Part shown: positions 11,945 to 20,393 of the stretch, piece after piece
How positions within the stretch are numbered: the first letter of the stretch is position 1
Layout: each line of letters opens with the position of its first letter
Source: GCA-2686265 sp036010965
GTDB lineage: Bacteria > Planctomycetota > UBA1135 > GCA-002686595
DNA: 58,524 bases
Direction of reading: 5' to 3'
Assembly (NCBI GenBank): GCA_036010965.1
Contig: DASCMO010000148.1
Location: forward strand, 1-58,524
The notes under the pieces: model-generated
Seen by the model: the letters and a program-made list of their open reading frames with translations, nothing else
Databases searched by the model: none
What the model was told of the DNA's origin: nothing
Position numbers and translations under genes: made by a program

Positions 11945-12451
11945 CTAGAAGAGCTCGTCCAGGGCCTTCGTGGCGCTGGCCGAGTAGTCCTCCGCCAGGC
12001 TCGGGCCCCCCTGAATCCCTGCGGGGCGCGCGGCGATCTCCCTCAGGATGGCCTCCAGGCGCCGACCACGCTCACGAGCGTAGTAGCGCACCAGTCCCAA
12101 ATTCGAGCGCTCGTCGAACACGATCGCGAAGAGCGAGCGTCCACCGACCTGAACGATCTGGACGCTCTGCCGCTCACCCTGATGGAAGAGGGAGTTGAAG
12201 GTCTCCTCCCCGATCAAGCGCGCCATCTCCCGCGTGGCTGCGAAGGACCCCGCGGCGAGGGCCGCCACGGCCTCCGGGGAGTTCCCCACGTTCTCGCCCC
12301 GGCGGGTCACCAGGTGACCGCTCTCGTCGATCACCATCGCACAGCGTGCACCCGAGGTCTCGAGGAACCCGTCGAGTTCGTGGTCGATGCGATCCACGTC
12401 CTCGGCGTAGAACACGAGCCGGTCAGCACGCAGTTGTTCGTCGGAGGCCAT
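11945..12451 (-). CDS. Roadblock/LC7 domain protein, 168 aa
   Basis: The segment LDGFLETSGARCAMVIDESGHLVTRRG, then PEAVAALAAGSFAATREMARLIGEETFNSLFHQGE and SLFAIVFDERSNLGLVRYYA, follows the roadblock/LC7 fold, as in MglB. MglB-type proteins bind MglA-like GTPases as activators or scaffolds. Residues 1-130 form the domain; an extra C-terminal helix and an acidic tail (ATKALDELF) follow. It is the last gene of a five-gene minus-strand run, 11 bases after the GTPase gene, so it is the best candidate for the dedicated GTPase partner. Its catalytic contribution cannot be read from sequence. Confidence 0.85.
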   Translation of the reverse strand: MASDEQLRADRLVFYAEDVDRIDHELDGFLETSGARCAMVIDESGHLVTRRGENVGNSPEAVAALAAGSFAATREMARLIGEETFNSLFHQGERQSVQIVQVGGRSLFAIVFDERSNLGLVRYYARERGRRLEAILREIAARPAGIQGGPSLAEDYSASATKALDELF

Positions 12452-12462
12452 CGAGAAGTGCC

Positions 12463-13749
12463 TTACTGAAGGAGAGAGAGGGCCAGGCTGCCCAGGACGG
12501 CGCCGAGGCCTACGGACGCGATGACGATGGCGCCGGTCACCAGGGCGCTGCGATGCCTGCGGCTTGCCACGGGCGTCGGGCGCGGTGCGGGTCTGCGGAG
12601 CGGCGGAGCGTCAGTACCGAAGGAGTGACTGACGGGGGCCGGCGGCGGCGGCGGCGCGCAGTCGGGTTCGGGTTCCATCTCGTGGCGCACTTCGACGGCG
12701 GGAGGGGCAGCGGCGTGCGCCAGCGCAGCGTTCGGGAGCGCGACCGACTCAAACGCCGCGGGCGACGCGGGCACGGCCAGTGGAGCTACGGTCGAGGGCC
12801 GCGCCGGAGGCGGCATCGCTGACGCGGGAGCCAGGGTGAGGGGAAGCGACGGTGACGAGAGTGCGACGGCCTGTTCCTCGACCCCGCTCGGGGCACCGGT
12901 GAGCGGCGCGGGAGGGACACCCGCGAGACTGATCGACGTCCTCGGCTGCGCCGATGCCGCTGCGGGCGGCGGTGGTAAGGGCGTACTGCGGGAAGCCACG
13001 GCGGGCAGATCATGCGCGGGAGAGACGCCACCCGACCAGGCCGGCGGCTGCGCCACGGCAGCGGCCCCCGCGGCCTGCTCGACAGCAGGAGCGACAGGCT
13101 GGGGCGCGCTCGGCTCCGGCACAGCCAAGCCTCTGGCCGGCGCGGCGGTGGAAAGCGTCGACTCCTGCTGGCGATGGATGTTCTCGAGGACCGAAGCCGC
13201 CAGGGCCTTCAGGGTAGGGAACACGCCCTGGCCCGTGTGGGCCGTGGCCTCGAAACTAGGCACTCCCCGCGGGTTGAGCTTTTCTTCGAGGACTTCGAGC
13301 GACAGGGCGTCCGTCAGGTCCCGCTTGTTGTACTGGATGACCATCGGGAGGTCGTCGAGCGAACGACCGTACTCGAGCATATTGGCCTCAAGGTTGCGCA
13401 AGGACTCGAGGTTCTCCTCCACCATCGAGGCGGAGGAGTCCGCGATGAAGATCACTCCATCCACCCCCTGCAACACCAGCTTGCGGGTCGAGTTGTAGTA
13501 GACCTGCCCGGGCACCGTGTAGATCTGGAAGCACGTCTTCATTCCCGCCACCGTGCCCAGATCGAGGGGCATGAAGTCGAAGAAGAGCGTGCGGTCTCCA
13601 TCGGTGCTGATGCTGGTCAGCTCGCCGCGGTTCTCCTCCGGCGCGCGCTGGTGGACAACCTCCAGGTTGGTCGTCTTTCCCGACATGCCAGGGCCGTAGT
13701 ACACGACCTTTGCGTTGACCTGCTTCTGAGCGAAGTTGATCTGAACCAT
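12463..13749 (-). CDS. MglA-type Ras-like GTPase with Pro/Ala linker and C-terminal membrane anchor
   Basis: 428 aa. Residues 1-195 are a complete MglA-family G domain: GPGMSGKT P-loop (19-26, Lys25), STDGDRTLFFDF switch I region (48-59), YTVPGQ (77-82), NKRD (141-144) and EATAHTGQGV near 168. MglA proteins normally stop here. This one continues with about 200 residues of low-complexity Pro/Ala/Ser sequence, a basic patch (RPAPRPTPVASRRHRS) and one hydrophobic helix at the extreme C-terminus (about 403-428), so it looks tail-anchored with the G domain in the cytoplasm. It is encoded between two roadblock genes with almost no gap. Known MglA proteins set cell polarity and motility; the role here is open. 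Confidence 0.88.
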   Translation of the reverse strand: MVQINFAQKQVNAKVVYYGPGMSGKTTNLEVVHQRAPEENRGELTSISTDGDRTLFFDFMPLDLGTVAGMKTCFQIYTVPGQVYYNSTRKLVLQGVDGVIFIADSSASMVEENLESLRNLEANMLEYGRSLDDLPMVIQYNKRDLTDALSLEVLEEKLNPRGVPSFEATAHTGQGVFPTLKALAASVLENIHRQQESTLSTAAPARGLAVPEPSAPQPVAPAVEQAAGAAAVAQPPAWSGGVSPAHDLPAVASRSTPLPPPPAAASAQPRTSISLAGVPPAPLTGAPSGVEEQAVALSSPSLPLTLAPASAMPPPARPSTVAPLAVPASPAAFESVALPNAALAHAAAPPAVEVRHEMEPEPDCAPPPPPAPVSHSFGTDAPPLRRPAPRPTPVASRRHRSALVTGAIVIASVGLGAVLGSLALSLLQ

Positions 13750-14253
13750 CTAGTCTTTCCTGCCTGATTCGGGGAACACGTCACCGGCCCCCTCGAGACT
13801 GCCCGCCCCGCGGATCGGAGACGGGCGTGTCCCCGGGAACGGCTCCCGGGGTTGTTCAGCTGCGACGAGGGCCGGCTCGATCCGGCGCGTCGGAGGCGTC
13901 GGGCAGTCGCGGTGACGCCCGAGCCGAGCCGCCGCGGCCTCCATGGGCAAGCGCAGCTCCTCGGGCGCGGCACCGCGCTCGAGCACGACCGCAAGGATCG
14001 CATCGTGAGCGGCGAGCAGGACGAGGCTCCCACGTTGCGCCCGCATGACGCAGCGACACGGCGCTCCCCATGCCATCGGGTCCACGACCCGGCGGATGTC
14101 CTGCATCCAGCCGGCGGCCAGAGCCGCCACTGAGCCCGCCACCTCCAGGTCGGCTTCGAGCCCGCAGGTCGCGATCAGGACGCCGTCTGAAGCAACAAGC
14201 AGGGCGCTGCGCACACCCGGCTCGCGAGTCAAGGAATCCAGCACCTCGTTCAT
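13750..14253 (-). CDS. Roadblock/LC7 domain protein, 167 aa
   Basis: Residues 1-120 have the roadblock pattern: EVLDSLTREPGVRSALLVASDGVLI, then VAGSVAALAAGWMQDIRR, then QRGSLVLLAAHDAILAVVLERG. About 45 disordered Pro/Arg-rich residues follow. Its start overlaps the preceding TPR-roadblock gene as ATGA, and its TAG stop directly abuts the GTPase ATG, so TPR-roadblock, this protein and the GTPase are translationally coupled and probably made in fixed ratio. Likely a second roadblock partner of the GTPase, by context. Confidence 0.83.
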   Translation of the reverse strand: MNEVLDSLTREPGVRSALLVASDGVLIATCGLEADLEVAGSVAALAAGWMQDIRRVVDPMAWGAPCRCVMRAQRGSLVLLAAHDAILAVVLERGAAPEELRLPMEAAAARLGRHRDCPTPPTRRIEPALVAAEQPREPFPGTRPSPIRGAGSLEGAGDVFPESGRKD

Positions 14254-15332
14254 GCGGACGTTCCCCCTGCGCCGATCTCGCCGGCGATTTCACCCACCGA
14301 ACGTACCTGAGCACGCGACGGCAACTCTCGAGTCCAGACCGCACCGGCGCCGGCTTCACTGGTAGCGAACGCCAGGGTTCCGAAGCCACCCTCGGTCTGA
14401 GCGAAGCACAACTGCCCCAGGCCCAGCCGGCGCGCGGCGGCGCGCGTGTTGACGATCACATCGCGGACACAGCGCGCCGTGCGCTCCGCGGTCGCGCCGC
14501 GCTGGCCCTGCACGAGGGCTGTCGAGCCACGCACATAGAACGCAGCGTGAACACCAGCGTCCGCTGCCAGCGCCTGCAGCATTGGGCGCACGGAGCCGAC
14601 TGTCGCGCACCCAGGGCCGTCCCCCTCCTCGTCGGCCAATCGACCCGTACGCTCGACCGCGCGCAGAGCGTCGTCGACATCCCCCCCACACTCGGCGAGG
14701 GAGACGACTGTTCGAAAGCGCGCTTCGAGGGCCGGATCTCCCGGGATGATCTCCAGCATGCGGGCCAGCGTGCGGCGTGCCTCGATCCAGGCCCCCGCGC
14801 GAGACGCCAGGGTCAGGCGTAGGCGCAGGGGCGCCAGCTCGCCAGGCATGCGAGATGCAGCTTCGTCGAGGAGGGCGAAGGCGGCCTCGCCGTCCATCCG
14901 GCTGCGGTCCGCCAGGAAACGCTCCAGACGCGCGTGGGCCTGGAAGAGCACCGCCTCCGCATCCCGCGGACTCGCAGCACGCCACTCGCAGGCCGTCTCC
15001 TCCGCACGAGCTACGCGGCCCGCTTCCAGGTGGAGTTCGCACAACTCGCGCCAGACAGCCGGGCGCGGCGAGACACGCAGCTCGCCCTGGAGCGCCCGCA
15101 ATCGATCTTCACGCAGCAGCTCGCAGGCGCGCTCGTTCATGCGCCGCAGCTCCGGGTTCCCCGGGTGGCTCTCCAGGCCTTCGGTGCAGATCCTGCGGAC
15201 CTCCTCCAGGCGTCCGCTCGCCGCATAGGCTCTGGCCATGGATGCGTAGTTGCGCGCCGACGGATCCATGGCGAGGGTTCGGCCAGCCGCACGGGTTCGC
15301 CCGCGCGACAGGAATCGTCCGAACAAGATCAC
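14250..15332 (-). CDS. TPR-like protein with C-terminal roadblock-like domain
   Basis: 360 aa from a GTG start at 15332. That start sits inside the previous gene's stop (GTGA) with GGAG eight bases upstream; the frame is open further but that start is clearly best. It begins ILFGRFLSRG, then helical repeats (about 20-230) with TPR-style ARAYAASGRLEEVRRICTEGLESHPGNPELR and later AGAWIEARRTLARMLEIIPGDP. Residues ~235-350 (VHAAFYVRGSTALVQGQ ... GQLCFAQTEGGFGTLAFATSE) resemble a roadblock/LC7 or longin-like fold. The fusion of a protein-binding repeat scaffold to a GTPase-binding fold suggests an adaptor. The roadblock assignment rests on pattern only. Confidence 0.7.
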   Translation of the reverse strand: MILFGRFLSRGRTRAAGRTLAMDPSARNYASMARAYAASGRLEEVRRICTEGLESHPGNPELRRMNERACELLREDRLRALQGELRVSPRPAVWRELCELHLEAGRVARAEETACEWRAASPRDAEAVLFQAHARLERFLADRSRMDGEAAFALLDEAASRMPGELAPLRLRLTLASRAGAWIEARRTLARMLEIIPGDPALEARFRTVVSLAECGGDVDDALRAVERTGRLADEEGDGPGCATVGSVRPMLQALAADAGVHAAFYVRGSTALVQGQRGATAERTARCVRDVIVNTRAAARRLGLGQLCFAQTEGGFGTLAFATSEAGAGAVWTRELPSRAQVRSVGEIAGEIGAGGTSA

Positions 15333-16408
15333 GGCTGCTCCTCGATCCATGCCTCGATGGCCGCCACATCCGCGAGGACGCGCGGAGTCCCCTCCCAGTC
15401 CGCGGCCCCGGCGGCTGCGGAGCGACGCAGGTGTTCGAGGGCCGTGTTCCACTCACCGTTCTGGACGGCGAGCAATCCGTGTTCCCGTGAAGCCTCGGCG
15501 ATCAGGAGGCGCCGTTCCCGCTGCAGCGCCTCGTCCTGCGCGCGCTGGGCGCCGCGGGCGTCCAGCTTTTCGATCCGAACCTGGAGCGCGTCCCGCTCCG
15601 GGCGGGCCCGCAGGGCGCCGAACCACAAGCCGTGGCTGGCGAGCATGTTCTCGAGGCCCGCGTGGCGCTCGCGCATCCGGGGCGCCAGCTCCCCATCAGC
15701 CAGGGGCAGGCGTTGGTATTCCTCATGGAGCACGCGTTCGCGCAAGGCGACGGTCGTCAACAGGCCCGCCAGGGCCATGGCCAGGACGGCCAGCCTGTTG
15801 CGCTTCGCGGCCCGCTGCCGAGACTCCATCTCCTCGTAGCGCAGGTCGCGGATCATGCGCGCCACATCGCGCCGCGTCCGATCGTGGAGCAAGACCTCCT
15901 GGAGCGCGTTGATGGCGTCCTTGTGTCGCCCGTCCGCGGCAGCCTCCTCCGCACGGCGCAGGAAGCGCTCAACCATCTCCCCGGCGTCTCCGTTGCGCCG
16001 CATGACGCCAGCCAGGTCCTGTTCGACCTCCCTGGCCTCGGGAGCGTGCTGCGCCAAGACCTCCAGGACTCCGCGAGCGCGATCGGGCTCTCCCTTGTTC
16101 TCGAGCAGAGCGGCCAATCGCCGTCCCTCCTCCACTAGGGAGATACGGTACTTGGCCAGGACCTGCGGGTGCGCGATGCCGAGGATCAGCAGAGTCTCAA
16201 GCCGCCGCACATCGGACGGATGCTCGCAGAGCCCCTCGATGAGCGAGCACGCGAGCAGCCTCGCGGTGCGCCGGTCGAACTCTGATGCGGCAGCCTGGAT
16301 CTGATCGCGGAGATCGGGACCCGTCCGGCCCGCACCCTCGGCGGATCCCGTGAGTGACTCGATCACCTCGTCGATGGACAGGTGCCCCAGTGTCGCTTTC
16401 TGGGTCAT
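15329..16408 (-). CDS. Single-pass membrane TPR/coiled-coil protein, first gene of the GTPase cassette
   Basis: 359 aa. The ATG at 16408 is preceded by GGAG ten bases away; the frame extends further upstream but without family-like sequence. Residues 1-200 are helical with TPR-like pairs (LLENKGEPDRARGVLEVLAQHAP; ERFLRRAEEAAADGRHKDAINALQEVL). A basic stretch and one transmembrane helix follow at about 203-222 (RLAVLAMALAGLLTTVA). The rest is a charged coiled coil and a final TPR-like pair (LLAVQNGEWNTALEHLRRSA). It is probably a membrane scaffold with repeat domains on both sides, placed first in the GTPase run and coupled to the next gene by a GTGA overlap. Confidence 0.7.
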   Translation of the reverse strand: MTQKATLGHLSIDEVIESLTGSAEGAGRTGPDLRDQIQAAASEFDRRTARLLACSLIEGLCEHPSDVRRLETLLILGIAHPQVLAKYRISLVEEGRRLAALLENKGEPDRARGVLEVLAQHAPEAREVEQDLAGVMRRNGDAGEMVERFLRRAEEAAADGRHKDAINALQEVLLHDRTRRDVARMIRDLRYEEMESRQRAAKRNRLAVLAMALAGLLTTVALRERVLHEEYQRLPLADGELAPRMRERHAGLENMLASHGLWFGALRARPERDALQVRIEKLDARGAQRAQDEALQRERRLLIAEASREHGLLAVQNGEWNTALEHLRRSAAAGAADWEGTPRVLADVAAIEAWIEEQP

Positions 16409-16556
16409 GCCGGCTTCGTCTCCTTGATCCCCTCCGCTCCACCGCGGCCCCCCGGCGCCATCGGTGCTGGGGGTGTATCGGGATCGCACGCGGCGGATCT
16501 GAAGGCAATTGCCCACGTCGGAGTGAACCCACGGCGAGATGACGGTCCCATGCAAA

Positions 16557-16595
16557 GACGGCACCGGCGGCCCAGAGGGGCGCACCGGTGCCGTC
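16557..16595 (-). terminator. Strong hairpin downstream of the Ig-repeat lipoprotein gene
   Basis: Perfect 11-base arms GACGGCACCGG/CCGGTGCCGTC (16557-16567 and 16585-16595) with a 17-base loop. Read on the minus strand it is followed by TTTGCATGG, a weak T tract. It lies 50 bases after the lipoprotein stop and before the GTPase cassette, so it probably separates the two units. Confidence 0.55.
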
Positions 16596-16644
16596 CGATT
16601 GAGACTCCACCGCCCCGCCCGCTGGGCGGAGCGCTGGGACTCCG

Positions 16645-19600
16645 CTAGAGCTCGGGGACGACGCTCAGGGCGCCCGCCGTATTCCGTGCCGGGTCCGGGA
16701 GACCCGCGGAGAGGTCCAGCCAGTCGCCCGCCTCGAGCTCCTCAAGCATCACCACGCGTACGTAGTTGGAGTCGACCATGAGCACGCCCGCGATCACCTG
16801 GCCCGCGGAAGCGGTCCAGTTGAAGGCATCCGTGGCGAAGTTCATGTCCACGTCCTCGTCGAAGAGCACGTCCACGATCAGACCGCTGGAGTCTTCGTCG
16901 CAGTTAGCAAAGGCCGAGAGGATTGACGGCGCGGTCATGTCGCCTCCGACGGTCCCGTTGAGCGGGACCGGCGTCGAGGACATCGCGTTGCCGCTGTGAT
17001 CGACGACGTTGGCGACAGCGATCGTCAGAGTCTGGTGGGGATCCAGGTCCACCTCGTCACCGAGGTGGATCTCGACCCGGTTCGAGCCGCTGAGGTAGCG
17101 CAGGAGAGCACCGGTCATGCTCACGCTGTTCGAACCGTTCGTGACCGTGTAGTTCGACACATCCAGAGCAGTCAGGGCCTCCACAGGCTCGTCGAAGGTC
17201 ACCGAGACCATGTCCTCGCCCTGGTTTGAGACGGAGGTTCCGTCGGCCGAGATCAGCAAGGGCGCCGAGGTGTCCGATCCCGCGACGTTGTTAACCAGGG
17301 CACCGGTGAAGTTCCCCGCCAGGTCAGTCATCCCGAAGGCGATCGGGAAGCCGATTTGCGGCTCCACACCGAAGGTCACCCGGACCACCCGCGGGCCCAC
17401 GAGCACCGCGTCCTGGCCGAAGTTGCCATTGTTGTAGTTGTAGTTCCCCGGATTGGACGCGTACGCCCGGTCCAGGGCCTCGTCGGCACGAAACAGGAGC
17501 GCGAACGTGTCATCGACCATCATCCGGATCCCATTGACGCCGACGACCGGGTCGGCGACGTCACCGCTCACGGCGACACCGGGAACCGAGTCGGAAACGC
17601 TCATCGAGATGCCCTGTGCGGACTGCACCCCGTCCACGGAGACCGTGTAGGCGCTCAGAATCTGGAGGTTGTCCGCGCTCAGGGAGTCGAGATCGATCGT
17701 GACCGTCGAGGGCTCGTTGAACTCGAAGCTGGCGCCGGAGAGGTCGATCGGGGTCACGCCGTCGGTGACCGTGTAGTTCGACCAGTCCATGAGGTCCCAG
17801 GGGCTCATCGGCATGTCGAAGTCGATCATGACGATGTCGTTCGACTCACCCGAGCGGGCCTCCAGGACCTCGATGCCGAGGTTCATCAACGGCTCCGAGG
17901 GATCCTCGACGGCCAAGGGCATGGCGGTCACCGGGAACATGTAGTTGCCCGCCAGATCGGTCGTGCCCCAGACGTCCAGGGTGTCGCCGGCGTTGATGGT
18001 GAAACCAAAGCTCAGGCGCACGCCCAGGCCGTCATCGAGTTCGGTTGCCGTGGCAGGCCAGCCGCGGACGCTGCCGAGCGAGTCACGCAGCACATAGTGG
18101 GTGCCCTCGACATTGCCGAGGGAGTCCCACAGGTCGGCGACACCCGAGCAGTGCTCGGTGAAGCGCACGACCACCTGGTCCATGACGAGCGAGTCACGCC
18201 AACCGGCGTGGGCCGCGGGCAGGTTCTCCTCCGCGACCACCATCCCGGTCAGGGCGGTGTTGATGACCTCGTTCCCGGCGATGTCACGCATACCCGAGAG
18301 GCTGATGCTGAAGTCATCCCCGCGCTGGAGGTTGACGCCCGTGGCGTCGGCGAACACGAAGGTCGCCCGCCGCATGGTCGGGTCGTAGGTGATCGAAGCC
18401 CCGCCGGTGTTGAGCAGCGATCCGATCGGCGACTCGACGGACCAATTGGCGTCATCGGTCGCCTCGGAGGCGATGATGTCATCGTTGAAGGCCACGAGCA
18501 GCTCGTCGTTGTTGGCGCCCTCGAGCGCCGAGGCTGTGGCGTGCGTGGCCCTGGGAGGGGTCGAGTCGGTCGAGGTGATCATGATCGCCGCCTGAGGCGC
18601 GCTCATCACGTTGCCCGCGAGGTCCTCGAGATTTTCCACCGTCAAGGTGTGGTCTCCCGGCGTGGGAGGCGCGTCCGTCAGCAGGCGCACCCGGTCGAGC
18701 CCGGGCTGGAGAGTGGCCGCTAGCACGTTCACTCCGCCACCGACGAAGGTCCAGTTCGCGACGTCCTCGGCCGCCGGCTGCTCGATGTCCTCTGAGAGGG
18801 TGATCTCGATAGTCTTCCCGAAGGGGTCGATGGAGCGGTTCTGGATCGCGCTCGTCACCGAGACCTCGGTCGTGTCTCCGGAGACCACGCCCATCGCGCT
18901 CCCGACAAACGAGTCGCCGTCAATGTCCAGCACGCCCAGGGCGTCGAACTGGAAGGCGTCACCGTTCTTCATGTCGAACACGAGGTCGACGCGCACGGAC
19001 TTGGCGATGAAGTCGTAGGTCCACGTCTGGTCGCCCTCGTTGACCGGGATCTCGTCGATGCTGATCGACCAGTTCACGGGATCGACGGCCCATTCGGGAT
19101 CGAAGGCCTGGTCGAAGCTGAAGGTGAGGAAGTCCTCGCCCTCGTTCGCGACGGTCGTCGCCTCACTGGCCGCAAAGGCGTTGACCAGCGGGTTCGGCTG
19201 CACGATCTCCTGAGCCCCCCCCGCGTGGGGGTTGCCGTGGACATCCGTCAGGTTCTGCACGGTCACCTGGTCCACTCCGGGAACGACCGGGGCGCTGAAT
19301 GTGACGCGCAAGGTCTCAGGAGAGGTCTGGGTGACGTTCAGAGCGACGTCCGGGAGGGGCAGGAGGAAGTTGGTAACGCTCAGGGACGAGACCGGGTCCA
19401 TGGCCTCGTCAAAGGTGAAGTCCACGATGCGGCCGTACTCATCCTCGGGCAGGTTCTGAACGGCTCCGTCGAGGAGCAGGTTCGGAGAGGTGCTGTCGCC
19501 GGAGGCGGTTCCGTCCACCGGAGCCGGCGAGACGGCGACGTCCGCGACGCTCCACAGGGAGCCGGCCGCGAGCTGGAACGAGGCGTGCAGGTTTGCGCCG

Positions 19601-20175
19601 CTGCCGAGAGTCATGGTCGCGACCTGGGTCTGTGTGTCGAACTCGACGGCAGTACCGGCGAGGTCCACTTCGGAGCCGTTGACCCACATGATCCAGTTAG
19701 CCGGGTCGGTGACCGGCTCAGAGACCAGGCGCGCCCCGGAGAACGTCACCTCGATCCAGTCGCCGCCCAGGCCCGGGTTCTGAGATGCGTCGGTGACACT
19801 GAAGGTGGGGACCGAATCGTCCGTGGTCGTCACGTCCACGAACCCGTCGTTGATCTTTGCGACTCCCGTGATACGCACCTGGTGTGAGGGCGTGACGCGC
19901 TCGTTCCAGCGCACCAGGAGGTCGGTGCCAGTTCCAGAGACGTCCTGGGCGATCTGGCCGCCGCTCCCCTCGAAGGCCGACGCGGCCGGTGTCGCCGAAG
20001 GCTCGGAGTCGAGGGTCACGCGGGTCGTCAGACCGTCCGGATCCGCGTTGAGGTCCTGAGAGACGTTTTCGATGTTGATGTTCGCGTCTCCCGTGGCCGA
20101 GCCGCCGGAACAACCGGCCGCCATAAACACGAGACCGCAGACGAAGAGGTGGGTGATGCCAGTGAGGCGCTTCAT
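16645..20175 (-). CDS. Lipoprotein with about ten Ig-like (Big_5/SbsA-like) modules
   Basis: 1176 aa. MKRLTGITHLFVCGLVFMAAGC is a lipoprotein signal (Cys22). After a short Asp/Asn-rich linker come about ten modules of roughly 100-120 residues. Each has the marks of bacterial Ig-like domains of the Big_5/SbsA type: an F-[DS]-[EDQ]-x-[MVIF] strand with an acidic residue, then a [DSN]xx[NW][WY] element (for example FDEAMD...VTNF, LSEDIE...VANW, FDEPVE...VSNY, FDEDVD...AFNW) and a D-x-[AH]-GN-x-[MV] strand ending each unit. GAGGA six bases before the ATG supports the start. Likely an exported rod-like surface protein; its ligand is unknown. Confidence 0.85.
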   Translation of the reverse strand: MKRLTGITHLFVCGLVFMAAGCSGGSATGDANINIENVSQDLNADPDGLTTRVTLDSEPSATPAASAFEGSGGQIAQDVSGTGTDLLVRWNERVTPSHQVRITGVAKINDGFVDVTTTDDSVPTFSVTDASQNPGLGGDWIEVTFSGARLVSEPVTDPANWIMWVNGSEVDLAGTAVEFDTQTQVATMTLGSGANLHASFQLAAGSLWSVADVAVSPAPVDGTASGDSTSPNLLLDGAVQNLPEDEYGRIVDFTFDEAMDPVSSLSVTNFLLPLPDVALNVTQTSPETLRVTFSAPVVPGVDQVTVQNLTDVHGNPHAGGAQEIVQPNPLVNAFAASEATTVANEGEDFLTFSFDQAFDPEWAVDPVNWSISIDEIPVNEGDQTWTYDFIAKSVRVDLVFDMKNGDAFQFDALGVLDIDGDSFVGSAMGVVSGDTTEVSVTSAIQNRSIDPFGKTIEITLSEDIEQPAAEDVANWTFVGGGVNVLAATLQPGLDRVRLLTDAPPTPGDHTLTVENLEDLAGNVMSAPQAAIMITSTDSTPPRATHATASALEGANNDELLVAFNDDIIASEATDDANWSVESPIGSLLNTGGASITYDPTMRRATFVFADATGVNLQRGDDFSISLSGMRDIAGNEVINTALTGMVVAEENLPAAHAGWRDSLVMDQVVVRFTEHCSGVADLWDSLGNVEGTHYVLRDSLGSVRGWPATATELDDGLGVRLSFGFTINAGDTLDVWGTTDLAGNYMFPVTAMPLAVEDPSEPLMNLGIEVLEARSGESNDIVMIDFDMPMSPWDLMDWSNYTVTDGVTPIDLSGASFEFNEPSTVTIDLDSLSADNLQILSAYTVSVDGVQSAQGISMSVSDSVPGVAVSGDVADPVVGVNGIRMMVDDTFALLFRADEALDRAYASNPGNYNYNNGNFGQDAVLVGPRVVRVTFGVEPQIGFPIAFGMTDLAGNFTGALVNNVAGSDTSAPLLISADGTSVSNQGEDMVSVTFDEPVEALTALDVSNYTVTNGSNSVSMTGALLRYLSGSNRVEIHLGDEVDLDPHQTLTIAVANVVDHSGNAMSSTPVPLNGTVGGDMTAPSILSAFANCDEDSSGLIVDVLFDEDVDMNFATDAFNWTASAGQVIAGVLMVDSNYVRVVMLEELEAGDWLDLSAGLPDPARNTAGALSVVPEL

Positions 20176-20393
20176 GCAGGAATCCTCAGGTGAGTCGTTT
20201 GAGCGGCTCCCGTTGTCTCAACCTGGCCCGAAATGGGCGCAGGCGGAGGCTGACGGAGAACCGGATCTCTCGGGGAAGCCCCGGGTAGAACACGGGGCGT
20301 ACGCGAGCGCTATCGACTCCCTCAGCACTCGTCTTGAGTCCACCTGGGACTTCCGTGCACAACGACGGGCGGTGCCGCTCGACCGAGCCCGGG

